64,000 nucleotides of DNA from Asticcacaulis solisilvae (GTDB lineage Bacteria; Pseudomonadota; Alphaproteobacteria; Caulobacterales; Caulobacteraceae). Position 1 is the stretch's first letter. The number at the start of each line of letters is the position of its first letter. Below the pieces are notes generated by a model. That model was not told the origin of the DNA, did no database searches, and saw only the letters and a program-made list of their open reading frames with translations. The position numbers and the translations under genes are program-made. Below are positions 33,801 to 40,788 of this stretch, one piece after another. The stretch covers positions 496,001 through 560,000 of the forward strand of contig NZ_JAGGMI010000001.1 of the NCBI RefSeq assembly GCF_017875235.1. Reading direction: 5' to 3'.

Positions 33801-33973
33801 GCCAGCTCGACGCTTCGGCCTCCTACAACCTCACCGACAGGGTTTCCGTGTCGGTCGACGCCTTCAATCTGACCGACGCCACGCGGTCGGAATACGAAGT
33901 CGACCCCATGCTACCGCGCCGTATCGACTATGACGGCCGCACCTACCAGGTCACGCTGCGCGCCAGCTTCTAA
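30872..33973 (+). CDS. TonB-dependent outer-membrane receptor
   Basis: Outer-membrane transporter of 1033 residues. Signal peptide to about 33 (APAFAQDAAPP), TonB-box-like DDVVVVTGFR near 40-49, and a plug domain with VGEAVQRIPGIQINREADS and ATISLRGLPGTFARTTLNGG. The 22-plus-stranded barrel ends in YDGRTYQVTLRASF with a terminal Phe. GGGAG stands eight bases before the ATG. It is followed by a terminator and then by exported polysaccharide-degrading genes on the same strand (34153-39668), so its cargo is probably uronate-rich oligosaccharides. The elaborate upstream region suggests control by several regulators. Confidence 0.93.
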   Translation: MRHFAIKRCPKRYHGLASVSLLALACAAPAFAQDAAPPADDVVVVTGFRKSYADAVKTKRDTIQISDSISSDGLGRFPDLNVGEAVQRIPGIQINREADSRNATISLRGLPGTFARTTLNGGAFADPILNGSTPLGAFASDIFTSITVIKSPTSADLAGGLSGNIDLRIAPALARKTGGFVKLSYEYNSLGDLGSPLATIGYNKKFSSDFAVFGVVAFKDEKFRRDTITVNSWANRIGAIQYGNQAAWSATNTTANPQFAALMAQYPGGVYYPSQTRQLVKFNSGTLLSGAGGFEWKPADNWKVGMNAFYTERNLEEATNHLRYIDAGPGQGTNTALTATSAVAKITSIGTPYIVETSNGPRAYVNSFSAENINTFDSIRSEPANNKTWAINPSVEFRNEAWRVSGNLTLSKAEALSNQIELDIVQNPFRNQSGLNGITTSVDLGGDDLSNYTAVLNTPLATHIPTGGYGIPASATAPTQAGARMPGQAATVAGHRFGVTGTNGMATNELNALQLDAERFFKEDSFLTSVQFGLRFEHREFQSTGSRNTALGTNTQNITPDMAHQLSYADDFFGGQAPGYSKNWMDIDIERTLAAITPVNTDPRTTANPNGLPDQFKIDPATGVFLTPYGLVNNYWDGNYWNNNFTSAADITSAYVMTKFATTIGSVPLRGTFGLRYEGTKNDIVALDCKNCTSALAALPAPVNHSMTTRNYKQEYDYVLPSLIVAADMTDDIVVRFAAYSTYVRPQPRDIVPITFVQAPEVLTPPVDPVYTVTIGATDLKPYTSDSLDLSIEWYNRPGGMVAMALYQKSIEGYIGPITDQNILCPSDGLINGIDFGLGTLTIDNSAGSPQCKSSNTFVGAGGATKNAIVNVSGRTNQNPMTVRGLEFTVQQNLDFLPGFWKDFGGAFNYSHTTIDGVDNAGNPITLPSVSKENFNLIGYYETKKFGVRLVFNHRGDYDLAAGNSFVGDARTVKARSQLDASASYNLTDRVSVSVDAFNLTDATRSEYEVDPMLPRRIDYDGRTYQVTLRASF

Positions 33974-34005
33974 GCGCAGCGGGGCTTAAACCTCCCCGTA
34001 CTGGC

Positions 34006-34038
34006 GGAGCGGTTCTTCATAGCCGCTCCGTCCTTTTT
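34006..34038 (+). terminator. Intrinsic terminator after TonB receptor
   Basis: GGAGCGG (34006-34012) pairs with CCGCTCC (34023-34029), followed by GTCC and five T residues (34034-34038), 33 bases after the receptor stop. Confidence 0.65.
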
Positions 34039-34071
34039 CTTCTGATTTCAGCCGGGAGCGTTGTTTGTTTC

Positions 34072-34099
34072 ATACCTCCCCAGCTTGCTGGGGAGGTAT
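34072..34099. repeat. Short palindromic repeat (REP-like)
   Basis: ATACCTCCCC (34072-34081) and GGGGAGGTAT (34090-34099) form a 10-bp perfect stem with an eight-base loop. It resembles the G/C-run palindromes at 23784-23939 in style and lies upstream of the lyase gene. Confidence 0.45.
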
Positions 34100-34152
34100 A
34101 GGGTGAGTGAACGCTTCCTGCTAAAATCAGAATCCTCAGCAGGTGATCAACC

Positions 34153-35394
34153 ATGCGTAATGCCCTGTATCTAACCCTGGCACTGGCCTTGGGAAGCTCT
34201 CCCGCCCTTTCGGCCCCCAAATGCGATGCCGCCAAGGGCTACAGCGCCACGTTCAACGGCCGCCGCACCTTTACCTGGAGGGCCGACGCGTTGGTACAAA
34301 GCCGCGCGCACATCCAGGCCAATCCGGCCTATACCAAGCTCATCCTTGATGCCGACCGCTCGCTTACGCGCGGCCCGTGGAGCGTCACCGACAAGACTCG
34401 CACGCCCCCCAGCGGCGACAAACATGACTATATGAGCATAGCGCCCTATTTCTGGCCCGATCCGTCCAAGCCCGATGGCATGCCCTATGTCAACCGCGAC
34501 GGCGAGGTGAACCCGGAACGTGCTACCGAAGCCTTTGACCGCAGCCGGCTGGGCGCCATGGGCTCAGCCGTCGAGAGCCTTGGGCTTGCCTATTACTATA
34601 CCGGCGACAAGCGCTATGCCGAGCGCGCAGCGCTGACCTTACGCACCTGGTTTCTGGCGCCCGAAACGCGCATGAACCCGCATCTGGAGTTCGCGCAAGG
34701 CGTGCCGGGCGCAACCCCCGGCCGGCCCTACGGCATTATCGACAGCGCCCAGTTCCTGACCGTCATCGAAGCCATCGGCCTGATCGAGCCATCAGGGGCG
34801 CTATCATCCTCCGAATTGACCGGGTTGCGCCAATGGTTCGGCGACTATGTCACCTGGCTGCAAACCTCGAAGAACGGCATTGCCGAGGGGGAGACGATCA
34901 ACAACCACGCCATCTGGTACGACCTTCAGGTCGCCCAATTCGCCCTGTTCGCCGGCAAGCCCGACATCGCCAAAAGCGTTATTTCCGCTTTTACGGAAAA
35001 GCGCATCAAGGTCCAGTTCATGCCCGATGGCACGCTCCCGCGCGAACTGGCGCGGACGCGGTCGTTTCACTACGCCATGTGGACGCTGCACGCCGCCTAT
35101 GATCTCGCCACCCTTGGCGAATGCGTCGGCGTTGACCTGTGGTCGTGGCAGGACGCCGACGGCCGCGGGCTGAAGTCCGCCACGGCGTTCGCCGCATCCT
35201 ACGCCGGTCGCGAAAAGGACTGGACGTGGCAGGAGATCGATATGAACACTCAGGATCTCTATGACGCGCTTCTGCGGGCTGCCCGTGGCTATAACGATCC
35301 GCGTTTAAGCGAAAAAGCGATGCTCTATCGCGACAGGCACGCCGCCGCCCGCACCAACCTGTTCACGCCGCCCCTCCCCAGCAAGGCCCGCTAA
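34153..35394 (+). CDS. Alginate-lyase-fold (PF05426) polysaccharide lyase
   Basis: Exported lyase of 413 residues; signal peptide to about 20 (SPALSAPK). Alginate_lyase domain strings are HDYMSIAPYFWPDPSKPDG near 94-112, NRDGEVNPERAT, INNHAIWYDLQVAQFALFAG near 250-269 (the Asn-His pair is catalytic in the fold) and PRELARTRSFHYAMW near 299-313. This variant with the YFWPDPSKPDG signature is nearer to the PL38-type (glucuronan/polyuronide) members than to true PL5 alginate lyases, but the substrate is inferred only. It ends one base before the next gene, so the two are coupled. Confidence 0.8.
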   Translation: MRNALYLTLALALGSSPALSAPKCDAAKGYSATFNGRRTFTWRADALVQSRAHIQANPAYTKLILDADRSLTRGPWSVTDKTRTPPSGDKHDYMSIAPYFWPDPSKPDGMPYVNRDGEVNPERATEAFDRSRLGAMGSAVESLGLAYYYTGDKRYAERAALTLRTWFLAPETRMNPHLEFAQGVPGATPGRPYGIIDSAQFLTVIEAIGLIEPSGALSSSELTGLRQWFGDYVTWLQTSKNGIAEGETINNHAIWYDLQVAQFALFAGKPDIAKSVISAFTEKRIKVQFMPDGTLPRELARTRSFHYAMWTLHAAYDLATLGECVGVDLWSWQDADGRGLKSATAFAASYAGREKDWTWQEIDMNTQDLYDALLRAARGYNDPRLSEKAMLYRDRHAAARTNLFTPPLPSKAR

Positions 35395-35395
35395 G

Positions 35396-37231
35396 ATGTT
35401 TCTGAAAACCTGGCAGGCTGCCGCCGCAGCCGCGCCGTTTGTGCTCGCCGCGCCCGCATTTGCTGCGACGCCGGCTTTCAACGACACCGTCACCACCCGT
35501 ATGGTGCCGCAGACCGAAGCCCTGCTGGTCAAGCTGATTTCGGAAAAACGCGACCTGGTCATCGACGGCCAACGCGTCTTCGATGCTTCCAAGGATTCTG
35601 GGGGCGACAAGTTCCTGTCCGGCAAGATCGCCAACGGCATGGCGTGGCTTATTGTGACCACTCCGCGCAACGATCCGCGCTTTGGCCAGTACATGCAAGG
35701 CTTCCGCGAACTATCGCGCCTGACGATCCACGACAAGGTCGAGACCTGGGGCATCTACTACTACATCTCGGCGCTCAAGCAGCTGAAGGACGCCGGCCTG
35801 CTGGAGCAATGCGTTGATTCCGAAACTCTGGAAAAATTGAAGACCAAGCTCGACTGGCGCAGCTTTGTGCGGCCGGACCTGTCGCTGATCGACCTGCCCA
35901 ACAACTATTACGGCGTCGCCTTTTCGATCGCCGGCCTGCGCCAGCAACTCGGCTGGGAAGACGCCACGGGCAAGGACGCGCTGGTCACCAAGGTGCTCGG
36001 TCACTATCGCACCTTTTCGGAATCGGGCTTTGCCGATGAGACCGAAGGCGACGGCCGCTTTGACCGTTACAGCGTGCTGCTAATCGCCGAGATCGCCCAC
36101 CACCATATCAAGCTTGGCATGACACCGCCGCAGCAGGTCCGCGACTGGCTGCGCGGCTCCGCGAAACTGGTTCTGGCGCGGTTGAACGCCCAGGGCGACG
36201 GCTTTGAATATGGCCGCAGCATCGGCGCCTATGGCGATACGTCGCTCGTCGAGGTCCTGGCCATAGCCGCCAAGATGGGCGTGCTGACGCCGGAAGAGAT
36301 GGACGCGGCCTACACCTATTCTTCCGTCTCGGCCGACAAATATATGCGCTTCTGGGTCGATGCCGATACCGGGTCGGTCAATCTGTGGGACAAGGGCCGG
36401 CGCACGGACGCTTATCGCGGCAAGCACCGGATTCTGGGCGAGAACCTCAGCCTGGCCCAGCAGTATTTCTACACCAATGCCCTGTGGAATGAGCTGGGTT
36501 ACAAGGACCGCCCGCCGACGACCGACCTGAAGGCGTGGCGGCGGGCGCAGCCCGAACTGACCACAACCTGGTTTGCGCGCGGCGACTACGACCGCGCCCT
36601 CATCACACGCCGCGACGGTGACCGCATGTTCGGTCTGGCGCTGATTAATGGTGGCCAGGGCCAGCATATGAACTCGCCCTACTTCCCGGTTCCGTTTTCG
36701 CCCGGACTGGTGGCGGCCGTCGCCGATTCCGGTCTCCCGCAACTGGCGCCGCACGTGACGCTGAGGGATGGGACGAAACTGGCGCCACTGGCTTATTTCC
36801 GCAACGTCAAGGTCATTGGCAAGACCGTCGCCTGGCATCAGACCGAGAGCGACCGCCTGGGACAGTCCAAGCCGCAACCCGACGCCCGGCTTAAGGTCAA
36901 GACCGCCTACAGGTTCGAAGCGAAAGCCATCACTCGCACCGATATTCTGACGCCTGCGCAAACCCTCGACGTCCAGAGCATAGATATGGAATTCGCCAGC
37001 TTCTCGACCGGCACGCTCAAGCGCAAGGGCAAGGCATGGGTCGTCACCTATGGCCCGGGCGCGGCGCGATCCTTTTCCGTGACCGGCTTTCCAGCCTGCG
37101 AACTGAAGACCGTCAATGATCGCGCCTATCAGACACCCGAGGGCGCGTTTGCCTCGACGCTGAAATGCACGATCACGGCAAAGCCGTTGTCCGCGCCGCT
37201 AACGGTCAGCTGGACCCTTACCTACGATTGA
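35396..37231 (+). CDS. Exported protein of unknown family, possibly a polysaccharide lyase
   Basis: I do not recognise this 611-residue protein. It has a signal peptide to about 23 (AAPAFAATPA). Residues 40-400 are mainly helical with aromatic-rich turns (IYYYISALKQLKDAGL, DLPNNYYGVAFSIAGLRQQLGW, GFEYGRSIGAYGDTS, LAQQYFYTNALWNELGY), as in (alpha/alpha) toroid lyases. About 400-611 look like beta-sandwich (HMNSPYFPVPFSPGLV, TLKRKGKAWVVTYGPGAARSF). This toroid-plus-sandwich plan occurs in PL8- and PL21-like enzymes, and Asn/Tyr/Arg/His candidates for catalysis are present (NNYYG, EYGRSIG). It sits one base after a PL-type gene and 112 bases before a GH105-type gene, which is good reason to suspect a lyase. 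Confidence in the coding call is high, in the function low. Confidence 0.7.
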   Translation: MFLKTWQAAAAAAPFVLAAPAFAATPAFNDTVTTRMVPQTEALLVKLISEKRDLVIDGQRVFDASKDSGGDKFLSGKIANGMAWLIVTTPRNDPRFGQYMQGFRELSRLTIHDKVETWGIYYYISALKQLKDAGLLEQCVDSETLEKLKTKLDWRSFVRPDLSLIDLPNNYYGVAFSIAGLRQQLGWEDATGKDALVTKVLGHYRTFSESGFADETEGDGRFDRYSVLLIAEIAHHHIKLGMTPPQQVRDWLRGSAKLVLARLNAQGDGFEYGRSIGAYGDTSLVEVLAIAAKMGVLTPEEMDAAYTYSSVSADKYMRFWVDADTGSVNLWDKGRRTDAYRGKHRILGENLSLAQQYFYTNALWNELGYKDRPPTTDLKAWRRAQPELTTTWFARGDYDRALITRRDGDRMFGLALINGGQGQHMNSPYFPVPFSPGLVAAVADSGLPQLAPHVTLRDGTKLAPLAYFRNVKVIGKTVAWHQTESDRLGQSKPQPDARLKVKTAYRFEAKAITRTDILTPAQTLDVQSIDMEFASFSTGTLKRKGKAWVVTYGPGAARSFSVTGFPACELKTVNDRAYQTPEGAFASTLKCTITAKPLSAPLTVSWTLTYD

Positions 37232-37254
37232 CACATCATCAATATATGATACGC

Positions 37255-37266
37255 CGTTCCGATAAT
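37255..37266. promoter_or_regulatory. CGTTCCGATAAT motif before GH105 fusion gene
   Basis: Twelve bases identical to 19101-19112. A loose second half (ACGGATAAC, 37271-37279) follows in inverted sense. About 80 bp upstream of the ATG. Confidence 0.45.
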
Positions 37267-37343
37267 AATTACGGATAACCGGCGCACATGGCTATGGACA
37301 GCTTGGCGATCCGCGATATCAATACAAAAAACGAGAGGAAACC

Positions 37344-39668
37344 ATGACCTTCAAAGCCCTGCTCCTCGCTGGCCTCAGCCTGGCCGCCGCCGCGCCCGCC
37401 GCCATTGCCGCCGCACCCACGCCCGTGCAGTCCGTACCGTCCGCCGCGCCCGTGCCGTGGAGTTCCGCCGAGGTCATCGCCCTGGCCGAAAAGGTCGGCG
37501 ACTGGCAGCTGGCGACCCTGGCGGCAGGGTTGACGCCCAATGCGGCGCGCGGCTATCCCGGCCCTAAAAGCTGGGAACAGGGCGCGCTGTTCGTCGGCCT
37601 GACCAAGCTGGCTGATCACAGCGCATCGCCACAGTTCAAGCAGGCGATCCTGGCGCGCGGTGAAGCCAATGGCTGGGCCCTGGGCGACCGCGTCTACCAC
37701 GCCGACGACCATGTCATCGGCCAGTCCTACCTGTGGGCTTCGCAAAACGGCGCCGGGCCTGAATCGATCGCCAATGTCCGCAAACGCTTCGACGACATCC
37801 TGGCCGCGCCGTCAGGCGTCGATCTGGCGCACAGCGACTATGGCCCCAAGGGCGTGGCCTGCGACAAGCGCTGGTGCTGGTGCGACGCCCTCTTCATGTC
37901 GCCGCCGGCGTGGATGGAGCTGTCGCGCCTGACCGGTGATCCGAAATATCTCTCATTTGCCAAGAAAGAATACTGGGCGGCGCACGACTATCTCTACGAT
38001 AAGGACGAGCACCTCTATTACCGCGACAGCCGCTTTTTCGACCGCCGCGATATCAACGGCAAGAAGGTCTTCTGGTCACGCGGCGACGGCTGGGTGTTCG
38101 CCGGCCTGGCGCTGATCATTCCGCAACTGCCAAAGAATGACCCCGACCGGCCGCGCTTTATCCAGGTCTTCAAGGAGATGGCGGCGAAACTGGCCAGCAT
38201 CCAGAAGGAGGACGGCTATTGGTCGCCGTCCCTGCTCAGCGATCCGGCAACGGCCCTGCCGGAATCGAGCGGCACCGGCTTCTATACCTATGGCTTCGCC
38301 TGGGGCATCAATGAAGGCATTCTCGATCGCGCCACCTATGAGCCGACCCTGCGCAGGGGCTGGACGGCGCTGGTGCGCTCTGTGCATCCCGACGGCAAGC
38401 TGGGTTATGTCCAGCCGGTCAGCGACCGCCCGGACGCCGTCGAATACAGCCAGACGCATTTTTACGGCGTCGGCGCGTTTCTGTTGGCGGCCACGGCCAT
38501 CGCAGACATGAAGCTGACGCCCATCGCGGCGCTCAAGACCACGGTCAGCGTCGAGAACCCATCCGCCTTCGACCAGCCCGCCGCCTTTGTCAGCGTGCCG
38601 GTGGCCACGCTCGGCCACTCCGGCAAGAGCACCGGCGGCTGGTCGGTCATCAGCGGCGGCAAGACCTACGCGGCCCAGTTCGATCCGGCCACCAAGGCGA
38701 TCGAATTCGCCCTGCCGCTGAAGGCCCGCCAGACCGCAAGCGTGTCCTTCCTGCCCGTCCAGGCGCCGTTGCCGCGCCAGACCCAGGCCATTCTCAACGT
38801 CCAGGAAGGCGGCAAGCTCGACAACACTGTGCTGAAGGGCGGCGTCTACTACCTGCGCCACAAGTACGAAGTCCCGGCCGACCACTTTATTCATGACGGC
38901 TTGATCGCCTATGAGGGCATTGGCTGGGAGTCCGACAAGGCCGCCTATCGCCTCTATCTCGACGAGCGCTATGCCGGCGACATATACGGTAAGAAGCTGC
39001 CGCGCCCAATCCTGCAGACGATCGGTCAGGGGGCGGACGACTATCATAAGATGGCCGACTGGGGCCAGGACGTGCTCCAGGTCAACCAGAGCCTCGGCAT
39101 GGGCAGTATCGGCGAGGTCCGTAACGGCAAGGCGACACAACTCGGCAAGGGCAAGATCACCGCCGAAGCCAATGTACACGGGCCGGTGACGGCCGGCGCC
39201 ATCGTCGAAACCAAGGGCTTCAATGACGGCAAGGCGACGCTGACCGCCAACTACGAAATCCGCTCGGGTTCGGCCCTGACCTATGTCGACGCCAGGGCCA
39301 CCGGCAATTCCGGACCCATGGCCGCCGGCATCGTCCACCACAAGGACGTCACGGTGCTGAAGTCCGACGCCCCGTCGGGCAAGTGGGGCTATGTCGCGTC
39401 ATGGGGCAAGCAGAGCCTGGCCGGCGACGATCTCGGCATGGTGCTCTTCTATCCGGAAGACGCCGTCGCCTCGCGCTTCAATGACGACGGCCAGACGCTG
39501 TATGTGACGTTCAAGGACGCGTCGAAAATCAAGTACGCCTATGCCGCCACCTGGGCACAGGACAATAGCGGCGTTCGCGACCTGGCCGGCTTCAAGTCAT
39601 ACATCACCGCAACGCTCGACGGGCTGAACAAGCCGGCGCGCGTGGTCACAGCCGCGAAGAAGAAATAG
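37344..39668 (+). CDS. GH105 hydrolase fused to DUF4861 domain
   Basis: Exported two-domain protein of 774 residues; signal peptide to about 23. Residues about 40-385 form a GH105 unsaturated rhamnogalacturonyl hydrolase: WCWCDALFMSPPAWMEL near 174-190 (catalytic Asp), FWSRGDGWVFAGLAL near 241-255, SSGTGFYTYGFAWGIN near 305-320. From about 500 to 770 the sequence matches DUF4861 (YEGIGWESDKAAYRLYLDER, DWGQDVLQVNQSLGMGSIG, GIVHHKDVTVL), usually found alone or fused in pectin and ulvan loci; its role is unknown. GAGG lies five bases before the ATG. Last of the receptor-lyase-unknown-GH105 series. It would complete the work of the lyases by removing unsaturated uronate. Confidence 0.88.
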   Translation: MTFKALLLAGLSLAAAAPAAIAAAPTPVQSVPSAAPVPWSSAEVIALAEKVGDWQLATLAAGLTPNAARGYPGPKSWEQGALFVGLTKLADHSASPQFKQAILARGEANGWALGDRVYHADDHVIGQSYLWASQNGAGPESIANVRKRFDDILAAPSGVDLAHSDYGPKGVACDKRWCWCDALFMSPPAWMELSRLTGDPKYLSFAKKEYWAAHDYLYDKDEHLYYRDSRFFDRRDINGKKVFWSRGDGWVFAGLALIIPQLPKNDPDRPRFIQVFKEMAAKLASIQKEDGYWSPSLLSDPATALPESSGTGFYTYGFAWGINEGILDRATYEPTLRRGWTALVRSVHPDGKLGYVQPVSDRPDAVEYSQTHFYGVGAFLLAATAIADMKLTPIAALKTTVSVENPSAFDQPAAFVSVPVATLGHSGKSTGGWSVISGGKTYAAQFDPATKAIEFALPLKARQTASVSFLPVQAPLPRQTQAILNVQEGGKLDNTVLKGGVYYLRHKYEVPADHFIHDGLIAYEGIGWESDKAAYRLYLDERYAGDIYGKKLPRPILQTIGQGADDYHKMADWGQDVLQVNQSLGMGSIGEVRNGKATQLGKGKITAEANVHGPVTAGAIVETKGFNDGKATLTANYEIRSGSALTYVDARATGNSGPMAAGIVHHKDVTVLKSDAPSGKWGYVASWGKQSLAGDDLGMVLFYPEDAVASRFNDDGQTLYVTFKDASKIKYAYAATWAQDNSGVRDLAGFKSYITATLDGLNKPARVVTAAKKK

Positions 39669-39806
39669 GCGCCTGAACGGTGCGGGGACGCCACACATTC
39701 CCAGGTTCGCATGGCGCCCGGCACTTTTCGCAAACCTGTCACATTGTAGGGTATAAGCACGGCAGGCGGTCCCATAGGCCGCCTGTCTTTGCCGTTTTGT
39801 TCTGTC

Positions 39807-39850
39807 GCGATATTTAAGGCGAAAACCGCTTACACTTTTCGCCATATCGC
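39807..39850. repeat. Palindromic intergenic repeat, copy B
   Basis: GCGATAT (39807-39813) and ATATCGC (39844-39850) enclose GGCGAAAA (39818-39825) and TTTTCGCC (39836-39843) with loop CCGCTTACAC. It abuts the stop codon of the response-regulator gene. Same family as 1447-1501 and 55083-55126. Confidence 0.8.
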
Positions 39851-39851
39851 T

Positions 39852-40298
39852 CTAAAATCTCAAGGCATCGTCCTGGAGGTCCGGCATCGCCGCCATACCA
39901 AACCAGCACTCATCGATGAAGCGGGCCAGCTTGTCATAGCCCGCGATATCGTTGGGCTTCACCAGATAGACGCTGGCGAAGTTCTGATAAGCGGCATTGA
40001 TGTCGCGCCTGTCCTGCGAACTTGAGAGAATGACGACGGGCATCGCGCGCAGGGTAATCTCGGCCTTGAGGTTTTTCAGGACGTCCATGCCGCTGATGGT
40101 TGGCAGGTTCAGGTCCAGAAAGATCAGGTCGTAAGGTCCCGCGTCAGGATTTTCGAGCGTTGCGACCGCTGCCTCGCCCGTTTCGACGTGGACGATTTCG
40201 ATACGGTCGTTCTGCTTGCCCAGGGCCCGGCGAAACAGCACGGCGTCGCCGGGATTGTCCTCGATAAGCAGAATTCTGAGGCGCCCGTCTTCCTTCAT
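39852..40298 (-). CDS. CheY-like response regulator (stand-alone receiver)
   Basis: Cytoplasmic receiver-only regulator of 148 residues of the Rcp1/phytochrome-partner type. Acidic pair in ILLIEDNPGDAVLF near 9-22, phospho-acceptor Asp in LIFLDLNLP near 60-68, Ser/Thr in VVILSSS near 88-94, and Lys in YLVKPND near 111-117. The C-terminus has no output domain. ATG 40298 is chosen because GGGAG lies eight bases before it; two upstream in-frame starts lack a site. The NPGD insertion and the length are typical of regulators that pair with hybrid kinases or bacteriophytochromes, none of which is adjacent here. Confidence 0.88.
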   Translation of the reverse strand: MKEDGRLRILLIEDNPGDAVLFRRALGKQNDRIEIVHVETGEAAVATLENPDAGPYDLIFLDLNLPTISGMDVLKNLKAEITLRAMPVVILSSSQDRRDINAAYQNFASVYLVKPNDIAGYDKLARFIDECWFGMAAMPDLQDDALRF

Positions 40299-40346
40299 AC
40301 CCGCCACTCCCATCAAGCAAAAGCGCCACCCAACACCGATCCGTAC

Positions 40347-40700
40347 CTAACCGCGCGGCGGCAGACGTGTCCAGACCTGCGTCTGGCAAAGTATTTTCAT
40401 GACGCACCCCGTAAGCCTCAGCGTGTCGCCGGCGACCTTCGCGTGGCCGTCATAGGTCTTGTTGTCCGAAGGATCGGTAATGCGGCCTTCCAGCCGGTTA
40501 TTGGCGGGCTTCAGATAGCCGATCTTACGCCCGGCGAAGCGTCCGGTCTTCAACGTAATGCACGATCCCTGGTCGCACGGCGTGATCTCGGCCGTGACTC
40601 CGTCCTTGGTCTTCCACAGCCCATGCACGCCGTCGGCCGCCAAAGCCGCGCCACTTGCGAACACTCCGGCCATTATGGCGGCCACACATAGCTTACGCAT
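40347..40700 (-). CDS. DUF2147 family exported protein
   Basis: Small periplasmic protein of 117 residues with a signal peptide (to about 21, SGAALAAD). The body matches the DUF2147 pattern: GLWKTKDGVTAEITPC, GRITDPSDNKTYDGHAKVAGD, LRLTGCVMKILCQTQVWTR, with Cys pairs placed as in the family. Members form a lipocalin-like barrel; no function is established. It lies between a response-regulator gene and a chemoreceptor gene on the same strand, with its own ribosome site (GGGGAA). Confidence 0.85.
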   Translation of the reverse strand: MRKLCVAAIMAGVFASGAALAADGVHGLWKTKDGVTAEITPCDQGSCITLKTGRFAGRKIGYLKPANNRLEGRITDPSDNKTYDGHAKVAGDTLRLTGCVMKILCQTQVWTRLPPRG

Positions 40701-40788
40701 AACATTCCCCGTACGGCTTCAACTGCATCCTAAACGCAGTCGGTTGCCTAAGGATAAAAGCCGGCAAAATAATGATCGTCACCAGGCC

